A stretch of DNA of 15,181 bases from Halorhodospira sp. (GTDB taxonomy: Bacteria > Pseudomonadota > Gammaproteobacteria > Nitrococcales > Halorhodospiraceae). This document shows positions 1-6,019 of the stretch, piece after piece (within the stretch, counting starts at the first letter, position 1; each line of letters begins with the position of its first letter). Location of the stretch: assembly GCA_007121755.1 (NCBI GenBank), contig SKJZ01000104.1, positions 1 through 15,181 on the forward strand, given 5' to 3'. The notes below the pieces were generated by a model, which saw nothing but the letters and a program-made list of their open reading frames with translations, had not been told where the DNA came from and did no database searches. The position numbers and the translations under genes are program-made.

Positions 1-728
1 ACCGGCCCGCGCTTGAGCACGATCTTCAAGACCTCCGTGGCGGCCATCCCGGCGCAAAGTTCGCACGCCATCGGAGTGGAAGGCCCGCTCTGCCCCGCCA
101 AGTCCACCCGCGACGGATCGACCAGATAACCCATCTGCAGACCCGCCGGCGCCAGCCCCAACATGAAGCGTAGTGCCTGCTCTTCCGGGGATTCCCCGGC
201 CAACTGAAAGTAGTCGTCGAACGTGATGCCGTCCGGGGCGAAGGTCAGCAATGCCGCGCCCATACCGAGCGGCGCCGCGGTGACCGCCGGAATGCCCTGC
301 CGCCGGCAGGCGGCGAAGACGTTTCGCCTGGCCTCGAAGACAAAGTAGTCGAGACCGTCGACGTAGACATCGGCTCCGTCGAGAAAGTCCGTGACGTTCT
401 CGCTGTCGATCGCCGTGTCAAAGCCGTCGACGGAGAGCCCGGGGTTGATATCCAGGGCCATCCGCGCCAGCACCTCGGTCTTCCTCCGGCCCAGCGTGCT
501 GGCAAAGGCCCCCGCTTGACGATTCATATTGTGCAACTCGAACCGATCAGGGTCCGCTATGCGAAAGCGTCCCACTCCGAGCCGGGCGAGGGTCAGCAGA
601 TGGCTCCCCCCCACGCCGCCGAGTCCGGCGATCGCCACCGTGGTCCGCCGCAGCGTCTTCAGCTCCCGCTCCGTGACCCACCCGACGGTGCGCATGAAGG
701 CTCGATGGTAGTCGAAGGGTTGGTTCAT
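1..728 (-). CDS. ThiF/MoeB/HesA-family E1-like adenylyltransferase (partial, C-terminus outside window)
   Basis: Enzymes of this superfamily use ATP to adenylate a carboxylate, classically the C-terminus of a ubiquitin-like carrier such as ThiS or MoaD. I translated this frame by hand: it is open from ATG at 728 to the window edge (242 full codons). The Rossmann glycine loop GLGGVGG lies at residues 35-41. The acidic and Asn/Arg nucleotide motif DPDRFELHNMNRQ is at 59-71, with the expected lysine (K83) in GRRKTEVLARM and INP just after it. VDGLDYF fits the later Asp motif. CELC at about 222-225 resembles one half of the zinc site of MoeB-type enzymes, followed by AGMAATEVLKIVL. AGAGGG lies about 9 bases before the start. 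Its start lies inside the 3' part of the acyltransferase gene, so the two are probably co-transcribed. Fold assignment is firm. The substrate is unknown, and no carrier protein gene is visible nearby. Confidence 0.85.
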   Translation of the reverse strand, partial: MNQPFDYHRAFMRTVGWVTERELKTLRRTTVAIAGLGGVGGSHLLTLARLGVGRFRIADPDRFELHNMNRQAGAFASTLGRRKTEVLARMALDINPGLSVDGFDTAIDSENVTDFLDGADVYVDGLDYFVFEARRNVFAACRRQGIPAVTAAPLGMGAALLTFAPDGITFDDYFQLAGESPEEQALRFMLGLAPAGLQMGYLVDPSRVDLAGQSGPSTPMACELCAGMAATEVLKIVLKRGP

Positions 729-1500
729 CGGAGTGCCCTCTGGCCACCGGAGAGCAGGCGTCCTGAGTTGCCTGTTGACGCTCCAGTGCTTGATGCACGG
801 CGGTCTGCAACGGCTGCAGACGGCTCTCTATATTGCATAGTGCATGTTCGGCATGGACGTAATACGCGGCCCTCGGACCGTGGTAGTCGATGACCGGCCC
901 GATCCGGTTGAAGTGGATGCCTTGCCGCGCCAGGCGGCGGGCCAGCGGCGGCTGCATCATCGCGAAGGCGTGTTTGAGCCCGGTGAGGGCGACCATGGAG
1001 TCGGCGGCGAAAAAGAGCGCCGTCGCCAGCAGCGGGTAGGTGCGGTGTTCCTCCGGCGAGAAAATTAGTGTGTTGACGTCCCCCACGGGGCTCTTGGTTT
1101 CGCCGATGCGTCTGCGGAAGGCCACCGGGATGGCCAGGCGCGAAATCTCGCAGCTCTCTTCACGTGGCAGTTTGGCAGGATGGAGCCAGGAGTGCTGCAG
1201 TCCGTGGCCGCAGAAGCGTTCGATCGGCAACTTCCGCGCCGGATTACCGGCCAGCGTATGCACCACGCGCACACAGCCGGCGACTGCCCCGCTGGCCCGG
1301 TGGCGGATGATGCAGTGGATCGATTGTTGGTCGTAGACGTCGCTTTCCAACCCGCCGGGGCAGTCTTCCTCCTTCTCGAAACCGAACTCCTGGCAGTAGA
1401 CTTCGTAGCGGACCCGTTGGGCGGCCTTGATCTCATCCTCGGTTGCCCATATCGGTTCAAAGAACCGGCAAAAGGCTTCGGCCAGCACCGAATCGCTCAT
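547..1500 (-). CDS. PEP-CTERM/exosortase-associated GNAT acyltransferase, LuxI-like (copy 1, with doubtful 3' extension)
   Basis: Related to the exosortase-associated acyltransferases that share the fold of acyl-homoserine lactone synthases; their product is not established. The frame gives 317 residues. The first 240 or so fit the family: RVRYEVYCQEFGFE at 29-42, acidic DVYD near 54-57, RVV at 78-80, and the LuxI-like E..SR signature in CEISRLAI (E118, R121). The start at 1500 has GGGGGA about 10 bases upstream. After about residue 257 the frame runs inside the ThiF-like gene. Its residues there are rich in Arg, Gly, Ala and His, as expected for an off-frame reading, so the real protein probably ends near 730-750. 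In another frame a TGA at 727-725 overlaps the ThiF ATG as ATGA, which suggests the original stop was there and a small indel removed it. It shares the family, but only limited identity, with the neighbour at 1711-2466. Confidence 0.82.
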   Translation of the reverse strand: MSDSVLAEAFCRFFEPIWATEDEIKAAQRVRYEVYCQEFGFEKEEDCPGGLESDVYDQQSIHCIIRHRASGAVAGCVRVVHTLAGNPARKLPIERFCGHGLQHSWLHPAKLPREESCEISRLAIPVAFRRRIGETKSPVGDVNTLIFSPEEHRTYPLLATALFFAADSMVALTGLKHAFAMMQPPLARRLARQGIHFNRIGPVIDYHGPRAAYYVHAEHALCNIESRLQPLQTAVHQALERQQATQDACSPVARGHSDEPTLRLPSSLHAHRRVGHGAGAEDAAADHGGDRRTRRRGGEPSADPRPARSGTLSHSGP

Positions 1501-1710
1501 GAATCACCATTCCCCCGCGCGTAGAACTCCGCACTGTGATTGAGCGCGTCAGTGTCATTGATTCGCGGCGCCACTTCTATAGCACTGGTTCACACTTGAT
1601 AAGTTTCTTTGATCGATTTCCGTGGACCGCCCTAACTGGTGGAGCCGGCGCGCTGCTCAGAGAGCTTGTGCGCTCCCCCAGCAGCCGCGCTGCCCTCTGT
1701 CCCGCTCCGT
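1501..1710. other. Intergenic spacer between the two acyltransferase genes; weak candidate promoter
   Basis: This 210-base gap lies between the stop of the upstream acyltransferase (TAG at 1713-1711) and the start of the next one at 1500. It shows no convincing coding frame and no hairpin followed by a T-run, so no terminator is called. On the minus strand TATAGA (1581-1576) could be a -10 element, with a poor -35 (TTATCA or CTTATC) 15-16 bases upstream. A small palindrome, ACTTGATAAGT, lies at 1594-1604. The gap is larger than usual within an operon, so copy 1 may have its own promoter, but the sequence does not prove it. Confidence 0.25.
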
Positions 1711-2466
1711 CTACGAAGCCTGGTGCGTTCGGATGGGCGCACGGGCGGGATACGGCACCGATGGTCTGTCGAGTTCCGAGAATAGAATATAGGGCTCGTT
1801 ATTGCAGGGCGTAGTGCCGGCCACCGCAATCCGGTCTAGCGCCGATTGCAAACTTAGGCACGAAACCGCGTGGGGTATGCGTGCCCCGCGGTGTTGGCAC
1901 GGCTTGCCGCAGGCCGAGATCGGAATGCCCATCTCGGTGACCAAGCGGGCCAGGGTAGGGCGCATCAGGCACGCCAGATCGTCGATGCCGTGTTGCAGGC
2001 AGTAGTAGCCGGCTGCCTGTAGCAGTTTGATCAGCACTTGCGGCGAGGCGCGCCGCCCGACCAAGCGGTCCAAGAGCGTGCCGTCGGGCCTGTTGCGCAA
2101 GGCCGAACCGGCGGCGGCGTCCCCTGGGGGCAGGCCGATGATGGCCAACCGGGATGCCTCGGCCACTAGGCCATCGGCGATGCGGCGCCGCATTTCCGGG
2201 TTCAGCTCGCAGAGGTGTTGGATCTGTAGCCCGTGGGGGCCGCGTAGGATTAACCGCATGGTAGCGACCCATCGCCCATCGTGACGGTTACGGACCAGAA
2301 AGTGGACCGACCGGGCGTCGTAAGCGTCGCGCTCCTCTTCATCGGGGAACTGTTCCGCCGGCTCGAAGCCGGTCTCCAGGCAAAAGGTGTTGTAGCGAAT
2401 CCGGTAGTGCACGGCATGGCCCTCCCGGGTGTCGGCGAGGACCGGTTGGAAGTCGCGTCCAATCAT
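1711..2466 (-). CDS. PEP-CTERM/exosortase-associated GNAT acyltransferase, LuxI-like (copy 2)
   Basis: A 251-residue protein of the same family as the copy at 547-1500 and close to the family's usual length of about 240. Visible motifs are YRIRYNTFCLETGFE at 21-35, an acidic stretch ending in AYD (D50), ATMRLIL at about 68-74, and EASRLAI at 103-109. The last carries the Glu and Arg equivalent to the conserved LuxI-type pair. The C-terminal half (LIKLLQAAGYYCLQHGIDD, then MRPTLARLVTEMG) fits the acyl-CoA or acyl-carrier binding side of GNAT enzymes. ATG at 2466 has AGGAA 6-10 bases upstream. The gene is transcribed away from the polysaccharide operon and shares its AT-rich upstream region. 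It likely uses an acyl-ACP or acyl-CoA donor; the acceptor is unknown. Confidence 0.85.
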   Translation of the reverse strand: MIGRDFQPVLADTREGHAVHYRIRYNTFCLETGFEPAEQFPDEEERDAYDARSVHFLVRNRHDGRWVATMRLILRGPHGLQIQHLCELNPEMRRRIADGLVAEASRLAIIGLPPGDAAAGSALRNRPDGTLLDRLVGRRASPQVLIKLLQAAGYYCLQHGIDDLACLMRPTLARLVTEMGIPISACGKPCQHRGARIPHAVSCLSLQSALDRIAVAGTTPCNNEPYILFSELDRPSVPYPARAPIRTHQAS

Positions 2467-2535
2467 GGCGGTTCCTGCTATTTATGGTAAGCGGAATAGG
2501 GTAGGGCTATGGAGTGACAATGACTCTGATTTGGT

Positions 2536-2563
2536 ATGCAAATTAACTGCCATGCAAGATTAA
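2536..2563. repeat. Tandem imperfect direct repeat in divergent promoter region
   Basis: ATGCAAATTAA (2536-2546) is followed by ATGCAAGATTAA (2552-2563). The two copies differ by one inserted G, and their starts are 16 bases apart. Tandem copies at such spacing can be paired sites for a DNA-binding regulator. The site is 70-98 bases upstream of the acyltransferase start at 2466. Confidence 0.35.
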
Positions 2564-2626
2564 TCCGTTGAAAAATAAAAAGCTATGTAATTACCTTTTC
2601 CCTGCCGGGGGTCCGGTATCCAGTCC

Positions 2627-2649
2627 AACTGTAAAACAATCCGACAGTT
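2627..2649. repeat. Inverted repeat AACTGT-N11-ACAGTT
   Basis: Two perfect 6-base arms (2627-2632 and 2644-2649) are separated by 11 bases. They are flanked, slightly off-centre, by GTCCGG (2611-2616) and CCGGAC (2652-2657). It could be an operator or part of a leader-RNA structure. Chance occurrence cannot be excluded at this arm length. Confidence 0.25.
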
Positions 2650-2753
2650 TCCCGGACGGTTACTGTTCTGGTTGTGTAACGTCTTGTATACGAAGATAAA
2701 ACAATATTGGTCCTGTGTACTGTGGATCTCGTTCTCGCTGCTAAAGTTTTCCC

Positions 2754-2772
2754 TATGTAAGGCGTTTACATA
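2754..2772. promoter_or_regulatory. Perfect 7+7 bp palindrome TATGTAA-N5-TTACATA, candidate operator
   Basis: The left arm at 2754-2760 and the right arm at 2766-2772 are exact reverse complements with a 5-base spacer, giving a 19-base dyad typical in size for a dimeric helix-turn-helix regulator. It ends 28 bases before the GTG start of the export lipoprotein gene and 13 bases before its GAGGGG ribosome binding site. A bound protein there could block transcription or early elongation of the whole operon. The binding factor is unknown. Confidence 0.45.
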
Positions 2773-2800
2773 TCTGCCGGGGGTAAGAGGGGATTGCAAC

Positions 2801-3478
2801 GTGCGGTTTCTAACATATAGCGGTGTGGGGGGAGTCAATAATAGCCCGTTTACACGGAATTGGGCGTGCCGAATTAGTGTGTTTTTGCTGTTGGGCGTCC
2901 TGCTGCTTGTGGCCGGGGGATGCGCCCGCGACACCTTCCCCGACGCGCCGGCGACTGTCGAGAAGAGGGAGTTGGAGCAGTACGTAATCGGGGCGGGCGA
3001 CGTCATTAACATCATGGTTTGGAACAATCCGGAACTCTCCATGAGCCTGCCGGTGCGCCCCGACGGGCAAGTCAGCACCCCGTTGGTGGAGGATGTGCGG
3101 GCCAGCGGACTGACGCCCACCGCGCTGGCCCGGAATATCGAGCGTGACTTGGAGAGGTATCTCCGGGATCCGGTGGTGACGGTCATCGTCACCCAATTCC
3201 GGGGGCCGTATCAGCGGCAGGTCCGGGTAATCGGCCAGGCGGCGCAGCCCCAGGCGCTGCAGTACCGCGAAGACATGACGGTGATGGACGTCGTGATCGC
3301 GGTCGGTGGCATCACCGAGTTCGCGGCCGGCAATCGCGCTTCCATCGTCCGGCGGGTGGACGGTGAGGAAGTACAGCTGCGCGTGCGCCTGGACGACCTG
3401 GTCAACGGCGGTGACATCTCCGCCAATGTGGACATGTTGCCGGGAGACATCCTGGTGATTCCGGAAAGCTTTTTCTGA
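2801..3478 (+). CDS. XrtA-type polysaccharide export lipoprotein (short Wza-like)
   Basis: Outer-membrane export component of the exopolysaccharide, 225 residues from the GTG at 2801. I chose this start because GAGGGG (2786-2791) sits 9 bases upstream and it gives a sensible leader: a short polar stretch, a hydrophobic core (RISVFLLLGVLLLVAGG), then Cys41 as lipidation site. The lipobox AGGC is slightly atypical at -3. The Poly_export (Wza N-terminal) domain begins at about residue 61 (YVIGAGDVINIMVW) and an SLBB domain fills the C-terminal half (QVRVIGQAAQPQ to PGDILVIPESFF). The protein is much shorter than E. coli Wza (about 380 residues), lacking the second SLBB and the C-terminal helix, as usual in XrtA loci. 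First gene of the plus-strand operon. Confidence 0.92.
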   Translation: MRFLTYSGVGGVNNSPFTRNWACRISVFLLLGVLLLVAGGCARDTFPDAPATVEKRELEQYVIGAGDVINIMVWNNPELSMSLPVRPDGQVSTPLVEDVRASGLTPTALARNIERDLERYLRDPVVTVIVTQFRGPYQRQVRVIGQAAQPQALQYREDMTVMDVVIAVGGITEFAAGNRASIVRRVDGEEVQLRVRLDDLVNGGDISANVDMLPGDILVIPESFF

Positions 3479-3502
3479 TGTGCCCGTCTTCGGTGAGGCG
3501 CC

Positions 3503-3516
3503 GCCCGCCGGCGGGC
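3503..3516. repeat. Perfect 14-base GC palindrome in the gap between export and chain-length genes
   Basis: GCCCGCCGGCGGGC is self-complementary with no loop. It lies in the 56-base gap after the stop of the export gene and just before the GGGAGG ribosome binding site (3519-3524) of the next gene. No T-run follows, so it is not a standard intrinsic terminator. It might affect mRNA processing or translation, or be a chance result of high GC content. Confidence 0.3.
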
Positions 3517-3534
3517 ATGGGAGGTTATTGATCC

Positions 3535-5064
3535 GTGGAGCATATCTTTGAACAGGTGCTCATTCAGATGCGGGCGGTATGGCGCCGGCGCTGGATCATC
3601 CTGCCGGTCGCCTGGATGGTCGCCATCGCCGGTTGGGCGTGGACGTATCAACTGCCCGACGAGTACGAGTCGTCGGCGCGGGTCTATGTTGATACGCAGT
3701 CGCTGCTGGATGTGCTGCTGGGGGGCATGGCGGTGCGTCCCGATGCCGAACAGCGGGTCCGCATGGTCACCAATACCCTGATTACCCGCCCCAACATGGA
3801 GCAGGTGGCCCGCAACGCCGATCTGGAAGCGTTGCTACCGGGTCGCAGTCTCGACGCGATCATCGACGAGTTGGTGGGCGGAGTACAACTGCGGCGGGTG
3901 GGGCGTGAGGGCAGCTCGTATACGGTCGCCTATCAGCACCACCGGCCGGAGGTTGCCCACCGGGTCACCGAGGAACTGGTTACCTTCTTTATGGAGCAGG
4001 GGATCGGCGCCACCCGCACCGACTTGGCGGGCTCGCAGCGCTTTATCCAGCGCCAGTTGGAGTCTTATGAAGAGCGGCTCCGGGAAAAAGAGCGGGAGAT
4101 CGAGGAATTCCGCCATGAACACGCGGGGTTGGTCTACGGCCGGGACGGGGCCTTCTATAACCGGTTGGCGTCCGCCGCCCAACAACTGGATGAGGCGGAG
4201 GTTGAACTGCGCGAGGCCAAACGGCAGCGGGACGCCCTCCAGGAGCGGTTGAACGAGGACCCCGAGACTGTCGGCGAGGCGCGGGAGACAGAGCGGGGGC
4301 GTGCGGACGTATTGGAGTTGAATGAGCGCATCGCGGCGTATGAAAGGCAGCTCGACGAGATGCTGCTGCGTTACGCCGATCAACACCCGGACGTGCGGGC
4401 CACCCGGCGCCTGCTCAGTGATCTCAAGGAAGAGCGTGATCGCCTCCATGCGGATGTTGGCGGGTCGGACGAAAGCATGGCCGGCGGCCTGTTGCAGCAG
4501 CAAGTCGGCTTGGCCCTGGCGGAGGCGCAGGTCCAGGTTTCCAAGCTGGAAGCGCGGGTGGAAGAGTTGCGGGAGCGCCACCAGCGTCTGGCCGATGCGG
4601 CCGATCAAATCCCGGAGATCGAATCCCAGTTTACCGAACTGACGCGCGACTACCAGATGCTCAAGGAGGGCTATGAACGGTTCCGCAGTACGCGGGAGCG
4701 GGCGGCCATCACCGGGGATGTCCAGGCGCAGACGGATACAGTGGACTTCCGTGTCATCGAACCGGCGCGCATGCCGAGCAGCCCCGTGGCCCCCCAGCGG
4801 CCGGCGTTGGCGTCCGCCGTCCTACTCCTCGGCCTGGTGGCCGGCACTGGCCTCGCCTTTCTCGTGGCGCAATTGCGCACCACGGTGACCACTACCCGAA
4901 CGCTGACCGAATGGGCCGGCCGCCCCTGCCTGGGAAGCATCGCATTCATTACGACGCCGGCGCACCGGCGCCGGCACTGGATCGGCTTGGGCCTATACAG
5001 CGTGGCGGCGCTGGCGCTGTTCGGCGCTTACGGCGTCGTCGTCTACGTGTTCGCAACCGGATGA
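3535..5064 (+). CDS. XrtA-type polysaccharide chain-length determinant (Wzz/Wzc-like, no kinase domain)
   Basis: Inner-membrane polysaccharide co-polymerase that sets chain length and couples polymerisation to export. 509 residues from GTG at 3535, with GGGAGG 10 bases upstream. Layout: cytoplasmic N-terminus, first membrane helix about 20-38 (WIILPVAWMVAIAGWAW), Wzz domain with DEYESSARVYVD after it, long charged coiled-coil stretches from about 170 to 385, the proline-rich PSSPVAPQRP motif near 412-423, a second membrane helix about 424-446, and a third near 484-506. There is no Walker motif. The kinase half found fused in E. coli Wzc is the next gene, 13 bases downstream. The extra C-terminal helix is seen in the XrtA-associated form of the family. 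Confidence 0.93.
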   Translation: MEHIFEQVLIQMRAVWRRRWIILPVAWMVAIAGWAWTYQLPDEYESSARVYVDTQSLLDVLLGGMAVRPDAEQRVRMVTNTLITRPNMEQVARNADLEALLPGRSLDAIIDELVGGVQLRRVGREGSSYTVAYQHHRPEVAHRVTEELVTFFMEQGIGATRTDLAGSQRFIQRQLESYEERLREKEREIEEFRHEHAGLVYGRDGAFYNRLASAAQQLDEAEVELREAKRQRDALQERLNEDPETVGEARETERGRADVLELNERIAAYERQLDEMLLRYADQHPDVRATRRLLSDLKEERDRLHADVGGSDESMAGGLLQQQVGLALAEAQVQVSKLEARVEELRERHQRLADAADQIPEIESQFTELTRDYQMLKEGYERFRSTRERAAITGDVQAQTDTVDFRVIEPARMPSSPVAPQRPALASAVLLLGLVAGTGLAFLVAQLRTTVTTTRTLTEWAGRPCLGSIAFITTPAHRRRHWIGLGLYSVAALALFGAYGVVVYVFATG

Positions 5065-5077
5065 TGGCGGTAATTCG

Positions 5078-6019
5078 ATGAGCATCATAGAAAAAGCGTT
5101 AAGAAAGAACCGCGTCGCGGGGGCGGCGGGAAAGAGCGATCCCGGCGCCGGCTCTAGTCGCGGCGCCAGTCCATGGGCCCCGGAGATTCCGCCGGATCCG
5201 GCCCCGGAGATTCCGCCGGATCCGGACCCGGATCTGCCCGCCGAGATCCAGGAGCTGCGGCCAGAAGTCCTGCAACGGCACGGCCTCATCCTGCCGGGGG
5301 AGGAACGGAGCGGGTTGGCCGAGCAGTTCCGGTTGATCAAGCGGCCGTTGTTGGCGAATGCGTTCGGTGCGCCGCAACTGCGGGTGCGCAACGGCAACCT
5401 GATCATGGTAACCAGCTCCCTGCCCGGCGAGGGGAAGACCTTCAGCACCATCAATCTCGCCTTGAGCATCGCGATGGAGTTGGGGCGAACGGTGCTGTTG
5501 GTCGACGCCGATGTGGCGCACCCCCAGATCCCGAAATATCTGGAACTCGACGGCGACCACGGCGGGCTGACCGATCTGCTGACCGATCCCGGCGTGAGCA
5601 TGCGGGACGTCCTCATTCGAACCAACATCGACAACCTCGCCATCCTGCCGGCGGGCAAGCCGTATCGGCGTTCCACCGAGCTGTTGGCCAGCGAGCGCAT
5701 GAGTGAATTGCTCGACGAAATGGCCCGGCGCTACTCCGACCGCGTGATCCTTTTCGATTCGCCGCCGTTGCTGGCGGCCAGCGAGCCGACCGTTCTCGCC
5801 ACGCATATGGGCCAAGTGGTGTTGGTAGTGGAGGCGGAGCGTACGCCCAAGGGCGCGCTGGAGCGCTCCCTCGATCTGGTCGCCGGGTGCGAGGTGGTGA
5901 TGACCATCCTGAACAAAGCGGTCTGGCTGCCCGGCATGGACTACGCCAACTACCACTACGGCTACGGGGGATACGGCCGGGCCGCGGAGGCCCCGGCGGC
6001 GACAGCGCGCAATGAGTGA
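5078..6019 (+). CDS. XrtA-associated BY-type protein tyrosine kinase (CpsD/CapB-like)
   Basis: Cytoplasmic partner of the chain-length determinant; cycles of autophosphorylation control polymer assembly. 313 residues. MSIIEKALRK at the start is typical of this group. Walker A SSLPGEGKT ends at T121 (K120), Walker A' VLLVDADV contains D143 and D145, and Walker B is ILFDSPP with D227. The C-terminus carries a tyrosine cluster (Y289, 292, 294, 296, 299), the usual autophosphorylation site. Between the N-terminal helix and the kinase is a proline- and acid-rich linker (about 34-54) coded by two perfect 24-base repeats. The stop overlaps the start of the beta-barrel gene by 8 bases. Confidence 0.93.
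   Translation: MSIIEKALRKNRVAGAAGKSDPGAGSSRGASPWAPEIPPDPAPEIPPDPDPDLPAEIQELRPEVLQRHGLILPGEERSGLAEQFRLIKRPLLANAFGAPQLRVRNGNLIMVTSSLPGEGKTFSTINLALSIAMELGRTVLLVDADVAHPQIPKYLELDGDHGGLTDLLTDPGVSMRDVLIRTNIDNLAILPAGKPYRRSTELLASERMSELLDEMARRYSDRVILFDSPPLLAASEPTVLATHMGQVVLVVEAERTPKGALERSLDLVAGCEVVMTILNKAVWLPGMDYANYHYGYGGYGRAAEAPAATARNE
5176..5223 (+). repeat. Two perfect tandem copies of a 24-base unit inside the tyrosine kinase gene
   Basis: Bases 5176-5199 and 5200-5223 are identical, and the unit starts GGCCCCGGAGATTCC. Because 24 is a multiple of three, the repeat adds eight residues (APEIPPDP) per copy to the linker without changing frame. Copy number could vary by slippage. Confidence 0.9.

Larger units (their letters stand above)
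2467..2800. promoter_or_regulatory. Divergent control region between acyltransferase and exopolysaccharide operons
   Basis: No gene is supported in these 334 bases. The middle (about 2520-2600 and 2680-2780) is clearly more AT-rich than the rest of the window, as expected for a promoter region. Minus-strand transcription to 2466 and plus-strand transcription from 2801 must both start in or near it. The best plus-strand sigma-70-like pair I see is TTGTGT (2672-2677), 17 bases, GATAAA (2695-2700), which is weak. I found no good -24/-12 sigma-54 match, although XrtA loci are often linked to sigma-54 regulators. The repeat elements inside are listed separately. A frame from TTG at 2672 runs into the export gene, but its first 43 residues look unlike coding sequence. 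Confidence 0.6.

Noticed and set aside
1501..1710. Intrinsic terminator after the upstream acyltransferase gene
   Set aside because: Short GC stems (for example GCAGC-GCG-GCTGC on the minus strand) exist, but none is followed by a T-run.
2672..2800. Upstream extension of the export lipoprotein gene to a TTG start
   Set aside because: The extra 43 residues do not resemble the family, lie in AT-rich promoter-like DNA and would place a second hydrophobic patch before the lipoprotein signal. The GTG at 2801 has a good ribosome binding site.
2467..2800. Sigma-54 (-24/-12) promoter or classic lux box in the divergent region
   Set aside because: I looked for GG-N10-GC spacing and for a 20-base lux-type dyad and found no convincing match by eye.
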